Under the pieces are notes generated by a model. That model saw only the letters and a list, made by a program, of their open reading frames with translations, searched no databases and had not been told where the DNA came from. From assembly GCF_949628215.1 (NCBI RefSeq), contig NC_134311.1, forward strand, positions 13,454,582-13,518,581: a stretch of 64,000 nucleotides of DNA, read 5' to 3'. Positions 13,301 through 27,900 of this stretch are shown here, piece by piece (position 1 is the stretch's first letter; each line of letters opens with the position of its first letter). The position numbers and the translations under genes are program-made. The DNA is from Phalacrocorax aristotelis (taxonomy: Eukaryota; Chordata; Aves; Suliformes; Phalacrocoracidae).

Positions 13301-16300
13301 TTCGTCAGCCTGCCAGTCACCTCCCACCCCTCTGTCTCTGGTTCTTATATCTCAATTAACTTGCACCAGAACCATAAAGAACAGTAACAATCTCTCCTTC
13401 TTGGTTTCGCAGGACCTGATCTGGTACTAACACAGGAGCCATCACCCTTCTCATTGCCACAGGTCACGTTGAGAATTCTCAAAAAGAGAGAGCTCCTGCA
13501 CCCAAACACAGAGGCAAGTTCCTGCAGCCAAGTGCTCTCCCATGCACACCTCGCACGCACTGGTGCATGGCAGACCCACAGCAAACTCCCAAGAGTTACT
13601 CCAGTAACTCCCAAGAAACAACACAACGCCTTGGCCAACTGCCTATCACAGAGACAGCACTGGAAAAATTTAATACTCTGACATGAAGTGACAACATCAC
13701 AACTCCTCAATATTGTCTGAATGACTTGGCAAATAATAATTTTCTTCAGCATTATCTGTGACTCACTCACATTTTGCTCACCTGCACACAAACTGTAATT
13801 CCCAGCAAATGCCTGCCAAAGTTTACACTAATACACTAATCTTTTAGCAAAGGTTATAGATTACTGAATGACCTAATTGACTAAAGGGCTTATTCTTGGT
13901 TTTAAAACAAACCATTATCTCAGCCAGGAATAGCCCAGTAACTCAGAATTGTTTTTCCAGCTATCAGTGCACAACAAATTTTTCATTTCCGGAAAATTTT
14001 AAGTGCAATGCATTAAAGAACATACTCAGCTCATTAATGTAAATATAAATAAATCTAAATGAAAAGCAGTAATTCTCTGGGGCATCTTGTTAAATGTAAG
14101 ACTTGAACCAGTCCCTGTCTTGGAGAGGTTACTGGACTGGATGGCCTGATATATGTAGGAGCATTACATAAATGAAAACTCTCTACAATCCCCTACAAAA
14201 AGCCCTATAAATTTACATAGATTACAAGAAAGAATTACAAGGGAGATTAAAAAAAAAAGAAGAAAACAAAATGCCTTCTTGAAGATGTAATGCTGCATGA
14301 AACTCCTATGGACACACCAGCAACTCAGCCACTGCACAGGCACTACAGGCACACTGTGAGTCCATATCATGGCACAGAGGTGGCTTTTATGCCACTCCTC
14401 CCCCTTCCTTTCTAATAATCTCTAGCATTCAGTTTGCCTTTTTTTTTTTTTGACAGTTACAGACTGGACACATATTTCCCAAGACACAGCATTACAACTC
14501 TAACTTTCTTGCCTGATCTGTAAAAACTCATCAACTTGTAAAAGCATTTTTCCCTCCTTCATACACACCACCTTATATTGATCAACCCCAGCCAATAAAA
14601 CAGTATATTAAAATTAATTCACTTAAAAGATTCTTATGCAATCCTCAGCAGCTGGTGTCCAATGTGAACTCTCAGTTCACTATGGGCCTTTGTAGAGAGG
14701 ATGGTGGGCTGTTAATAAGACAGCTGAGTAGCATACGCCCTGTCCTACTAAGGCATCACTGCCACAAATCCACCTGCAACCTTTTTAGAGTTCATTGCTT
14801 CCCTCTATCACTTTTGTCTGCCACACGACCCCAGGCCTGCAGTTAGTGTGGTTTTACTTTAGTATTTCACACATCGTGAAAGCCAACTTTCAGTTCCAGA
14901 GGGAACCTTGCAGTACGTGCAGTACCTGTGGTTATATCTGTCTTCTGCCAAGATGCCCAGAAAAACAAGACAAAGAAAAGGCTGTGGTTATGGCTAGCAA
15001 CTGACTCCGGCACTGGACCACCCTTTCGGCGGCCAGGGGAATGTTGTCTACATTTTCTTGAGTGCACAGAAATTGTACAAGACAAAAAAAACCCACAAAC
15101 CCACTCTACCAGTTTAAATATTGGGCAGCTTTTTTTTCAACAACAGGTGTCTGCAAGCATTATAGATGATCCCTACCCAAACACATCACCCGTAAAAGGC
15201 TATCTTTAAAAAGATGTAACACAATAGATGGAGAAGCATGGACACAGTCCTCCTCAGTACCTAAAGTGCAACTTTACTCCTCCTACCTTGAACTCGAGAG
15301 TGTCTCTGTACTGATACGTATTTTAGGCTTAAAATTTAGAAGTATTCATTTTAAAAAATCAAACCCATTTATAGATAGCTTCCTGGACCAGATGCAAGTA
15401 GAATTATGTTCTCCCCATCTCCAGCTTTAAGGCAACTTCCACTCTTTATCATAAACCCCCACATCCTGAGATGCTCTCTCCTTTTGCACACCACAACCTT
15501 CAACTCATTACTGCATTTTATACATCAAATGAAACTCATCTGTAAGGAAATGTTTCCTTTTCTATCTGAACAAATCCCAGCAGCTGCAAGAAGCAACATT
15601 TTCTGCCAACTGAAAGCAGGCAGGTCTCTTAAAAACCAAGACCATGCCCCTTAACACTTCCCACCACAGATTTCCAGATTTAGCCATGGGTAGACTGCAA
15701 CAGACCACAATTACCCTAAAGTCTGACTGCCCCAAGAGGGGGACAATTGTTTGAAGAGAAGGGGTACACAAAAAGTCCAGCTCCTTACAGGTGGCAAAAG
15801 GATAAAATCACAGGCACTACCTTGGTCAGAGCCCACATTGCTAGTGGATGGATTAAGAACCACCCGTCTCCTGGCTCCAAGCTCCAGGGTAATGAGCACC
15901 AGGAGTACAACTGTTGCTGTTTCTCCAGGAAACTGCTGGGGTTAGGCGGACTTGTTGGGAAGGTGACAGCACAAGCACTTTCTACACTACCATGTGCCTG
16001 CTGCAAGAGACCACCAACCTCAGCGAGAAATCAGAGTCATCAAGTTTAACAGCAGTCCCAGGGCAGCACAAAGGGCAGCAGTGCAGTTTCAAGCCTTGTG
16101 CTTCAGAGCAAACATGACTGTTTTAAATGCAACAGGTACTACAGAAAGAATAATGGCTCATGCCATTTAATCCAGAGGGGTAATTTACTCCAGCAGGGTT
16201 ATTTTTCAATTCCTTTTCAATACTTTCAGTAATTTTCACTTTCATTAACTCCAGCAGAGAGCATTACTGTTAAGAGTGCGGTACATCTGACTATGTAGCC

Positions 16301-19300
16301 TGAAAAGTTAAGGTCAGACTCACATGCTGTAAATCAGCATGATTCTTTTCAGCTTGCTAAAGCACAACAGTTTACAGAAGCTGAAATTCTTTTACTTCAA
16401 GCCAATACACCAGATTATAAATTAGACCATGTAATATACATTTGGTTTTTATCAAGGTGAAAGAATGAATTAGGAATAAATTATACCCTAAAAAACATTC
16501 CCAGGCTTCCTGTAGAGTTTATTGATGAGAAGAGATATCAGTACTTCCAGCAACATAAATAAACAGACACAATTATTACAAATCTTTGTTCCATATGTCA
16601 CCAGCTTTATAAGGCCTCAACAATTCAGAACAAGAGGGAGCATTTAAATTTGCATATACTACATCAAGCCATTACTGCAACCTATTCTGCAATTAGACAC
16701 TTCCTCTCTCTGAAGTCAGAGCTGTTCTTCAGAGTACAAATGTTCCTCAGAATTAGGAAAAGTTCTACTCCAGATGCCAAGCCTGAGAATGCTACAAACT
16801 TGGCAATTAACAGAAAAGTCTTGGCATTTATCAAAACAAATGACTGGAAATTCAAAGGTCTTGCATGATTTGCTCCTGAGAAGACACCTGCTGGGAAGGA
16901 AGAGATGAGGACATTCCTGAGCCCAAACGATGAGGGAAGCACTGGGATTTCCATCCTTTTCTTCTCAGGTCTGCAAACCAAAACTCATTCCAAGCAGAAA
17001 GATAGAAGAGTACCAACAAGTCTGCTGGGCTAATGTCAAGCATTTGCACACCATAGTTTAGACAGCGTGTTATTTCTGTGCCATGTACCTACAGTGTCAA
17101 AATAATTTCTACAAAAATATTTACTACTTAGGGCATGATTCTCTGCATGTCCCAGAGGCAACTGTGATGAAAGCATGTAGGCAACACATTAATTTTTACA
17201 GAAAACTGGGCAGCTAGTCCATCTTTCTGTGTTTCAGGCAAGTGTCAGCAAAACCTGCTCCAGAAATCCACCCAGGAAAGACAATCGTCAGCCTTTCTGC
17301 ACAGCCAACTCTATGTCCTCCAAAGTCCTTACAGCTAGGAGCCTGATGCTTGATGTCCAAACTAAATCTCCGATAGTACAATTTATGTCCAGCATTTATT
17401 GCCCTGTGTACTACAGCCATGAAGAACTGTTTATTTTCTTTCTATCTGCAATTATTTCTACAGCTACGTACCTTAGCGATGCAAGGTGCTGGTTATTCTG
17501 ACAAGGCAAAGACAATTATTTTGGGTACTTACTGACAGCTGAACAAGAAAGGACAGCAAAAAACACTAAGTGGCAAATCTTAACTAGTCTTTCCAATGGT
17601 TATTATTACCCCCCCCTCACAAAAAAAAAAAAAAGATAGCGCTCAGCAAGTGAAAAAACAGGTCTTTTTTTAGGAGCACTGGCAATCACTGCTAGACTAA
17701 GAGGAAACAAGATGTTCTCTTATTAAGGAAGGGGATGCAAACATTTTTTCACTCCAGCCACTTTTCCCAGGGCTACCCTGATACACGGCAGGGCCCTCTG
17801 CCTTCTGGTAGATCACCAAACCAAACTGCTTTATTCCAGGATATGGAAAGGCTTCCAAAGTTCCCATTTTGTTTGCCAGCATTCGTAGGGAGGTCTTTGC
17901 TTCCACCTCAGTTCTGCCAGGGCTCACAGTCATGAAACAGCAGCGCTGGTTTATAAAGAGACTGGTTACAAGCACTTGGGGAAGGAAGACGGGATGGAAG
18001 AGCTTAACATGGAAGAATCAGTTTGCTCAAATTACTTTTATTAAAGTACACCCATGCACACAATGTCAAGGATGCCCAGTGCAGGAGGCATAGCTACTAC
18101 AGCATACTTAAAAGACAGAAGGAGGAAGGACAACTGCCTGTAGATGGACAGAGCAAAACAAACAAGAAACCTAGCAAAGCCACGGAGTAAACCAAAGCTT
18201 CAAAGCTGTTATGCAAGAAAACAATAACAGTCTCTACTTTCCAAACAATGAATCAGTGGGACTTAAAGAGCATATCACCACCAAGGCAATTCAGGCCAAG
18301 TCAGTCTAACTCTATCAAAACAAAGTTTTATTTTGGTCAAAGCTAAGTAGGTTATTTCCTCCTCTCTTCCTGCTCTTCTGTAGCATGTGCACAACACAAC
18401 AGAAGCCAAAATACAGGCTTAATCTTACAGTGCCTCAGCCTCTTAGGGGCTTTTTCACTCACTTCTGAAGTTCTCCTTGATCCTGCAAGGCTATTTTGTT
18501 CAGCAGGATTGTCTTTGTATTCATTTCTGAAGAGATCCATTGACAGTTAGAAAACAATAGCTTTGAGGAAATGCCCATAGGCTAAGTAGTGACAGATTGG
18601 AGAAAAATACTTTTAAAAAAAAATCTCAATGTTTTAAATTTATTTTATATGTGTTTTATACAGACTTATCAGACTCCTTATGCAGGCAGGACAATTCAGG
18701 CTCATGGAGGAGATGCTATTTACACGAGTAACTTAAAAGCAATGCTCTCTTTTCACTGGAATTTTGTGGGAGTTAACTTTTACTTCTGTTACACAGCTTT
18801 GAGCTCCTTTCTATTGTAGCAGCTTGCCAACACAGACACATTTAGCTTTTTTGTTTAGGACCATGACCACAGGCCAGCCTGAATATTGTGACTATTCACT
18901 GAAAGGAATGCTGGATGCAGTACATGGACCCTGCCAGCTTATTTCCCAATTCAGCAGAAAAATGCAAAGACCTGTATGCAATATTGGTGTGCTCTCTCAG
19001 ACAAAAACACAACCTAGTTTAAGTTTAGACGTCTGTTGTGCAATGCTTGCTAAATGTCACCAGGAAAGCTGTCGCTAGAAACTTTGTCTTCCCAGAACAT
19101 TTCGAACAACAGCAAGACAGGAATAGAAAAATCTCTGAAAGCTTTAAGAAGGCAGGCATTAAAAACACCCTCCACTCTCACTGCAGTGAGAAACCTTGGG
19201 TCTTCGCTTGTCTCACAGTTTTAAGACCACACTGTGGATCCTCTTCCCCTGAAAGTCTAGAAGATATGAGAAATCTGTTAAGGTTTCCAAATGTTTACTG

Positions 19301-19419
19301 AGCATCCTTATAGATCACTTGTACTTGCCAGGTCCTATCTCTCTCTAGGACTCTCTGGTCTTACCAACTAACCAGCCATACCTGCTCTTGCTTTAAATGG
19401 AGATACCAGCATACACCCT

Positions 19420-20000
19420 TGTCATGGTTTAACCCCAGCCAGCAACTCAGCCCCACACAGCCGCTCGCTCACTGACCCCCAGTGGGATGGGGGAGAGAAT
19501 CAGAAGGGTAAAAGTGAGAAAATCTGTGGGTTGAGATATAGCCAGTGTAATAAGTAAAGCAAAAGCCGCACAGACAAGCAAAGCAGAATTCATTCACAGC
19601 TTCCCATGGGCAGGCAGGTGTTCAGCATCTCCAGGAAAGCAGGGCTCCATCACACATAACAATGACTTGGGAAGACAAACACCATCACTCCAAATGTCCC
19701 CCCTTTTCTTTTTTCCTCAGGTTTATAAGCTGTGCATGACATCAAATGGTGTGGGATATCCCTTGGGTCAGTTGGGGTCAGCTGTCCCAGACATGTTCCC
19801 TCCCAATCCCTTGTGCACCTCCAGCCCACTCACTAGTGGGGTGGGGTGAGGAGCAGAAAAGGCCTTGACTCTGTGCAACCACTGCTCAGCAAGGAAAACA
19901 TCCTTGTGCTATCTGCACTGTTTCTAGCACAAATCCAAAGCATAGCCCCATACTGACTACGATGAAGAAAATTACCTCTATCCCAGCCAAAACCACCACA
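19420..20000 (-). mobile_element. Solo LTR of an avian endogenous retrovirus, probably ERV-L type
   Basis: This 581-bp element starts TG and ends CA on both strands. It is flanked by a perfect 5-bp target duplication, ACCCT at 19415-19419 and 20001-20005. In the minus orientation it begins TGTGGTGGTTTTGGCTGG and ends GGTTAAACCATGACA, termini I recognise from a common bird LTR family. A TATA box sits mid-element, with a decayed polyadenylation region towards the end, and both support the minus orientation. No internal viral genes are next to it, so it is a solo LTR left by LTR-LTR recombination. The 5-bp duplication favours ERV-L over ERV1 (4 bp) or ERV-K (6 bp); the family name is inferred. 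It lies in DGKQ intron 1 in the sense direction. Confidence 0.88.
19722..19727 (-). promoter_or_regulatory. TATA box inside the solo LTR
   Basis: The minus strand reads GCTTATAAACC about 275 bp into the LTR, the expected position for the U3 promoter TATA element. The box is intact, although whether the LTR is transcribed is unknown. Confidence 0.6.
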
Positions 20001-20845
20001 ACCCTGTCTGATAAAAATGCAGTTTCCCCAAACACAATGTGGTTTGCGTTGTAGTTTATATTTCCAAAATTGTCTACATGAAAGCAAGCTCTATTTATAG
20101 GTATAGATATCTGAAAGAAATGGTTTTGTAACATCTAAGCTCTCTAATTTCAAGGCAGCATATTTGAATTCCTATTCATTTGCATTTCAGATATGCTGTT
20201 AGGAAACAGCATAGCAACAAGTCAAGTGAAAACAAGAGAAGCTATTGAATAATGAAACAGTCAAATGAGTTCAATGATATACTTGAACCACCAATTGTAA
20301 AAGCACCAATGTGGTTATAATAGGTTTGTTTGAACAGTGGTAGCCTTACAAATCCCCTGGGCTATGGTCATCGCTAACACCTGTAAATATTCTGAAGTCT
20401 AACAACAAACTCTAGGCTGCTTCTCCATCTCCCCGGGTACAGTAAGCCCAGTACTGACAAATGACTGTCAGAAAAGCACCCTCCCTATCCTCCCATCTCC
20501 TGACTTAACCCAGAGCAGGTTGCCTAAGTCCTGCTAAGCAGGCGAAGCTAGAGCATCTACACTGGAGACACAACAAAGGTACCTGTGCTCTGCACTCACT
20601 TCCACCAGGGCTATGCACTCCAAAGGACAAACAACAACTGTACAAGCAAGCTATACAACAGTAGCAAAAGCAGCCATCTCCATTTGGTCAAGAGGTGTAG
20701 GTCATAACCATAGGCAGCAAAAACCCTAAGCACTCTAGAAGCTGCGCTTATACAAAGGAAAGGGGTCCACCTCCCCAGTTAACATGCTTCAGTCCACTCC
20801 CCTTCCATGCTGTACAGTATGGGCAATAATGATATGGCCTGAATA

Positions 20846-21920
20846 CAGCGTTCAATGAAATGGATTGGCTAGATGGTTGCATCCAGAGGGTAGTGGTCAA
20901 CGGCACAATGTCCGATCAAGATTGAGGGACATCACTTGTCATCAGGGGTCTATCTTGGGACCAGTACTGTTTAATATCTTCATCAATGACATAGACAGTG
21001 GGATCAAGGGCACCTGAAGCAAGTTTGCAGTTGACACCAAGCTGAGTGGTGCCACTGACCTGCCTGAGGAACGGGAGGCCATCCAGAGGGAGCTGGACAC
21101 ACTGGAGAGGTGTGCGTGTGAGAACCTCATGAGGTTCAACAAAGCCAAGTGCAAGGTCCTACACCTGGGTCAGGGTAATCCCCAGTATCAACACAGGCTG
21201 GAGGACGAAGGGATTGAGAGTAGCCCTGCAGAGAAGGACTTGAGGGTACTGGTGGATGAAAAGCTGGACATGAGCCAACAATGTACGCTTGCAGCCCAGA
21301 AAGCGAACCAGATCCTGGGCTGCATCAGAAGCAGCATGGCCAGCAGGTTGAGGGAGGTGATTCTGCTCCCCTGCTCCCCTCTGGTGAGACTCTTCCTGGA
21401 GCACTCCATCGAGCCCTGAGCACAGGAAGGACACGGAACTGTTGGAGCGGGTCCAGAGGACGCCACAAAAATGATCTGAGGGCTGGAGCACCTCTCCTAT
21501 GAGGACAGGCTGAGAGAGTTGGGGTTTTTCAGCTTGGAGAAGAGAAGGCTCCAGGGAGACCTTATTGCAGCCTTTCAGTACTTAAAGGGGGCTTATAAGA
21601 AGGACAGGGACAGACTTTTTAGTAGCACCTGAAGCAATAAGACAAGCGGTAACGGTTTTAAACTGAAAGAAGGTAGATTTAGACTAGATAAGGAGAAAAA
21701 GTTTTACAATGTGGGTGCTGAAACACCGGAACAGGTTGCCCAGAGAGCTGGTAGATGCCCCATGTTTGGAAACATTCAAGGTCAGGCTGGACGGTGCTCT
21801 GAGCGACCTGATCTACATGAAGATGTCACTGCTCACTGCAGGGGTGTTGGAATGGATGACCTTTTAAGGTCCCTTCTAACCCAAACTATTCTATTATTCT
21901 GTTCTATGAAATTCTATGAG
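20846..21920 (+). mobile_element. CR1 LINE, reverse transcriptase C-terminal part and 3' end
   Basis: This plus-strand CR1 is about 1.07 kb and 5'-truncated. Its translation shows decayed RT motifs: a [17 protein letters not shown] block, then an SKFAVDTKL block where CR1 normally has FADDTKL, then [12 protein letters not shown]. Stops and frame changes interrupt it. The 3' end carries the octamer-like CR1 tail (ATTCTATTATTCTG, ending ATTCTATGAG). It lies in DGKQ intron 1, antisense to the gene. The loss of the first catalytic Asp of the ADD motif marks it as dead. Confidence 0.92.
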
Positions 21921-24900
21921 AAAGGTGAGTTCTGCATAGACTTTACTTTCTCCCTCTTGAAAGACAACTGGAGCAGACTTCCCACCTGTGAAATGAAGGT
22001 GAGCACAGAATTTCAAAGGTGTGCAATTCTAGCACAGAACAGGTCCCTGACACATTAAGAGCTTTTTCCTCTTTGGACAGATGGAAGATGGCTAGTGCCA
22101 AGCTCGGATTCAGACCCATAAAGCACCAACACCTTCCCTTCTCTTGAGGATTAGGCCAAAGACAAGACAGTGTCCTGGGGATAAGGCACTGGTTCACTGA
22201 TGGGAAGCCAGAAATCTCCAAGAGGCCTACAGCATCAGGGAAGAGCTCAGCAACTCAACTCCTGACAGTTCTCCAAAGAAGGTCCTCCAGAAGAAGAGGC
22301 ATCCCACTCACAACATGGAGCTGCACAGGGAGCCTGGAAGGACATACCTTTTGCCCTCTGTCCACAGAATTAATCTTTCCACTGCACGTTTCTAGCATAG
22401 TAACACGCTACTGGGAAGTCACACCCACCATGCAGCAGCCACAGACCATCAGGATGGCTGTGGCTCTCCTTCCAGCAAGAAGGAATTACAAGCTCCCAGT
22501 CTTAGGGGGTTAGCAGCGGTACTCAGTGATGTTGAAGACAGGGATCCTGAAAAGAAAGTCTCTGAACCACAGAAATCTGTCTATCTGAGGGCAAACAACC
22601 AGCACTCCAGTAGCTCTTCTGTACAGACTAGAGGATGAAGATTGCCCATACAAACTAGATGCCAGCCCGTGTAACACAGTCATTGCTTTTTGCCAGGTCT
22701 TCCAGACTGCAGCCTATACACAGCCAGAAATGGTCAAGTCAGCTTGAAGCCTGACAGAAAAAACTCTGATAACCCTCACTGCACCTGCAGTGAAAGGATA
22801 TAGCTCCTAACACCCCTGAGGAGAGAAGAGAGGTCTTCTAATGACACCCAACTCAAGATTTCAGCAAGATGCCACAGGGGTAAGAAGAAAATAAAGTACC
22901 AGATACCAGTACAGACAAGCCTCTTGAAGACCACTTAAACATCAGTCTTTTTCCCTGGTTCTGTCTTAAGCTGGAGCCTCTTTTGTCTTCTGCTGCAGAT
23001 TGCCCATGTGATCAACCGAACCATAAATTAAAAACATTGGCTAGAGCAGAGAGGTGCCAGCTCTACAGCATCTGTAAGTCAAGTGGGACAGCTGGGGCGG
23101 AGAAACATGTATAGAGAGTGACACGGAAAACACAGCTGAATGACAGAACCACCTAGTGTAGGACATGAACACCAGTGCCACAAATGCTAAAGACATGCTA
23201 CTTACGTCCCTGCAGCTGTTGTCTGCAACAGCTTCTCCAATTTACTGCTTTCAGGGTGATGCTTTACAAAGAGAAACTGTCAATTGTTTATCAGCACTTC
23301 CCAGCTGACTCACAGATACTGGTCAAAACAAAGAGCTATAGCTTACACTATTCAGAATAGAGTAGCACAACAGAAAACACCAGGCAGCCTGACCCAGCCC
23401 TCAATTTTAAGGAAAATCCACTAAAACAATATGACATTTACTGCAAGCATCCTTATAACTAAAATTCATCATGCTTAGGGAACCTACATATGCCCTGCAG
23501 GTTTCCAGCCCTCACACATGTGGCCTCCTGCACCACTACCACTGGTTGCCCATTATAGTGCATGTAACTTTACACACCACAATGTCAATGTCGTAATTCA
23601 AAAACTAGTTTCTGAAAACCCACAGATGTGTTGAAAACAACACAGATGTCTCTTACAAAAATCAGGTCCTGTTAATGCTTCTGCAATTTTAGACATATTC
23701 AAGCCAAAATGCCTCCCCACTTTTAAGTGGGAAAGGGAAAGGACAGCAGCACATCTTCAGCTTTGAAATAGAAAAATTTGAGTTACACTTAAATAAACAG
23801 GGTGGATCATAGCAGAATTTAATGTGTGGTAGGACTTCACAAGCCATAATGGCATTTTGGCAGAAAGCTCTGATGTTGACATAGTTGCCTGGAATCCCTC
23901 ACAATAGCCAAAGATTTGGAGACATTCTCAACAGTACAGTGTTGCGAGTAGCTGTAATGCAGTCCTGTGCACCCATGGGGCTATCACCAGGGGCAGACAA
24001 TATTCACTGCATATGCATCCTGTGCACACAGAGCCTCAGTGAGTTTACTCAGTGCTGTAGTGGGGGGAAAAACCCAATAATTCCCTCCAAAACACACATA
24101 AGCATTTGAATGGACCAAAGGAGGAGGCAGAGGCAGCATTTTACATAAAATCAGCCCCCTCCACTCAGTGAGATAACTAGTAAGCAGGAGGGTTGAAGTC
24201 CCTAGGAGATGCACTTCCTGCCATCTTGCCTTTAAAAACTGGGCACAGAACATAAAAACATAATTAAAAAATCCTGAAGATAAAATAAAAAACACTGCTA
24301 ATCTTGGCTACCATAGCACCCTCCTATGTCCACATCACAGTTATAATTTTTAAAAGAAATGCAGAGTACAATTAAAATATAGGCCAAATTATTTATATAT
24401 ACCCCAAGAGAAGGGTATTCCTCTTTTAGCTTTAGGGTAATCTCAGCATTATCTGGGGCATCTCAACACTTCCTACCACCACAAAACAAACAAGTGAAGG
24501 AAAAACACCAAAACACCCCAGTTGCCATGGCAACCTCTACCTCATTCCTACTGGGACTGATTTCCAAGCTGCACCACAGACAGAAGTGTACAGAACTATA
24601 GGATTTGAGTGAAAAACACAGCTGGAGAGAGAGAAGAGAAAAAAACATAAAGCAAAGAAAAAGGGTCCTGTGCCAGCTGGGTAAGTACATTCAGTATTTT
24701 CTTCAACATGGTTGCTACGAGGGTATTGACACGGTCAGGAAACTAAAGGCAAATGATTTATACACTGGTGAAATCAGAGGAAAATAAAACACTCACAGGG
24801 CACTATTTCCAGAAAGGTGAGCAAACTGAAGGTGCTAATCTCTGAGTCACTTTCTTTTAAGCACTGCTCTTAATTTTATTATGAATTTCAAGCATTTAAA

Positions 24901-27900
24901 AAAGATTCCTCTTAAGAAAGAGTGAGGATTTCAATTCCACCACTTAGGCTTGAGTCACTGATGAGACTCAGGACTATACTTACCTTGAATTTAAGGAACA
25001 ATCTCTTTCACTTCAACAAGGTCATATATAATTCATAGAAGCTGAGTGTTTGTATCTACCTGGAGGACAGAAGTCTGCAGTGTCAAGTTATATACACCAC
25101 TTATAAGTACAACAGAACTTCCGAGGTGCAACAGCTTTGTTCACAAAACAGTAAAATTAAAAATCTACCCCCAAGAAACTATAAATTGTTCCTAAAGAGG
25201 GACTAAATGATCTCAAGGTTTTGTTTATTTTGGTTTGTTGTTGTTTGATGTGGGGTTTTTTTAATCAGACTGGCAGAGCAAATTCTTGTAGCACTTGCTC
25301 TTCATTTATTATCTAACATAATCAGCTATTAATTTATACACATGAATTACCAACGCATGCTGAAAGGTTCTTCTTCACATGACACCGTATTTAGAAAAAG
25401 TGACACCGAGCAAAAGTACCAAACAGGTATAATGTACCTCTCCATTATCTTCCCAGACTTGGGAAAAGGAAGGGGAGGATTTATTTTTTAAATAATCTAT
25501 TTGCTCCTCCTGAATAAAACGTGCTTAAATAAAAATACAATAGCTTCAGGAAATCTCAAGGCATGGGCAGACAGGAGCTATTCTGGAGCAAAGAGAAAAT
25601 AAGAGGAACAGAATAAGAGAGGTCAAAACAAGAATGGACACAACAATACTTAGCTGTTTTGACAGGTATTTTTAACATTACAGTATTTTTCCCTCCTACT
25701 TCAGCCTATTTCTGAAAAAGGCTGGGGAGGTCTGATAGTGTGAGGTGCTGTTGGGAATATGCGGCACCAGTTAACTTGTCTTCTTCACAAAAGAAACTAC
25801 AGGCATGTAAGTCAATGGCACAGAAACCGAAACAGAAATATTTTCACTTGTGTTTGTTTTTAAGGTTAAGTCTCTGCTTCCACACCTCCTCATTTTCGGT
25901 TACATGCTTGGTTTCTCACTCTTCTGTTTGCAGAGCTAAGTCTCCCCGGCATCCAGACAGAGGGCTGGAATATCAAATACAACTGCAAGTGCCATTTTTC
26001 TCAGATATCAAGCCCTTCTAGAATAAATTAGCAAAATGTGTGCATCAACTTGTAGAAGTATCTCAAGATTTTCAAACTCTCTAAATATTTGTGAATATCC
26101 AAGACGTTTGAAATCAGCTTTTCCAGTCCCCTCTATCAACACTGTTTTGAGACGAGGTTTAACGTGAAAAAGCAGTTTTTCCTAGGTCATGCTACTTAGG
26201 CCACACCTTTGTTTCAAGTCTAAGGGCTTCTTTCTACAGCAGATACATTCCAGGATTGCTAGCCCTAATCAGGTTCCCATGCAAATTTGTATGCGTGATC
26301 ACTTACACTGACTCTGGTACCCTAACTAGATTCTGAAGAAAATTTTTCACCTCACATAAGGCATTTTTTTTCTGAAAGAGAGCATCCACAGTCTCAAACA
26401 GGACTAGCCTTCTCACTTCTCAAATCCTTCCCTCATGCCCTCTTCATGTTTAGAGGAATCTTAGCAATTTCCTTGTATTCTTCTGCCTTCTTTTGAACCT
26501 CCTAACCATGCAATGATTTCAGTGCTGAGGAAGTAGTTTTGTTTGAAATGCTTAAGGAACTGGTTAGTGCAATACTCCTACGCTTGCTGATTAACAAGGT
26601 GTACCAGTTCTTATCTCCACATGCTGTAGAGAAAGTACTGCAGAAAAAGGACAGACTCATTTCCTGAATTACATAACAAACCAAGACATTAAAATGTGAC
26701 ACATTCTGCCAAGGAGAAAGAAATGCAGTAAGGAACAGAGATTTTTTTTTTGCTACATATTCTTGCACTTACACTGGAAGTCCTGTTTCCTAGCCGCTGT
26801 AAGCTAATACTACCCTGCAGAACAACACACTGCTATTTTAACACCTGAAGTTCAAATAATTCAGTTTTTCCCAAGCACATCTGTTTAGCAAAGTAGTCAG
26901 AATGTCTCTAGCAGTCTTCTGTATATAAAACCTCCAGGGACAGATCAAATTGCAGTCAAATACAGTAATTTTTATTCTCACTTCTACTTGCTTTATATCT
27001 TAATGTTATTTTTACACAGTAAGTGGATTGGCATTTATTATACATGTGGTACTTAAAAAGCCAAGCAGGTGAGCAACATCAGCATGTTATATTGATAATC
27101 CTAAATATACTTCCAAGTAAATCAATCATATTCAATTTTGAACAGAGAAGAAGCAACATATATGAAAATACAAATACATGTTTTTTTCACATGTATCTAT
27201 ATGTGTGTGAATATATGTGTATGACTATATATACACACACATACACAAACCCACATTCTTCCAGAGCAAAGCAAAATATTTAAATAAAAACAGGAAGTGA
27301 AATTAGGGGTTGACTGTACTCCAGTGAACAACAAACCTCCACAAGTGACGCAACAAAAGGCAACAATATGGTTTAAAAGGAAGAAATCTGTGGTGGCACA
27401 TTTAGAAAAAAAAAAAAGTAGTAGTACACTTCCACTTAGTTCCTTGTCACATTATGATATACAAATGTTAGTTTTTGCTCTCTGCTTGGGAGTGTTTCCT
27501 AACAGCCTTCTCTCAAAACTGAAAGGTGCTATTAAACAAAAAGGCTGGCTGGGGAGGGGGGGAAGAACAGGAGGTGATCGTTTAGAAATGTCTATATGCT
27601 ATACATACACCCTGTTCTTTCCCCACTGGAGCCAAGTCAAATTAAGTACATGACTGTAACTTAGTCACCTGTCTTCAATAGGTGTTGCATGTTGCAAAAG
27701 CAGTTTTGCCAAAGGGATTTTCCTGAGCCAGGTCAGGATGGTCCTAATGAGCAACAAGTAGCTCAGAATGAAGACAGTTTGAGCCGATGAAATGCAGTGT
27801 TAGAAACAACTCCAGAAGAAACTAGTGACATAACCAAAAAGCAAAGGTCATCTGGGGACAGCCTCATTCAAAGATAATTCAAAGCTGCCACCTGAGATAA

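Noticed and set aside
14101-14160. Possible tiny CR1 3' relic
   Set aside because: The words GGACTGGATGGCCTGAT resemble the CR1 3' region, but the match is too short to call.
27180-27250. TG/TA-rich stretch with partial inverted symmetry
   Set aside because: It is simple-sequence microsatellite decay; the potential hairpin has no supporting context.
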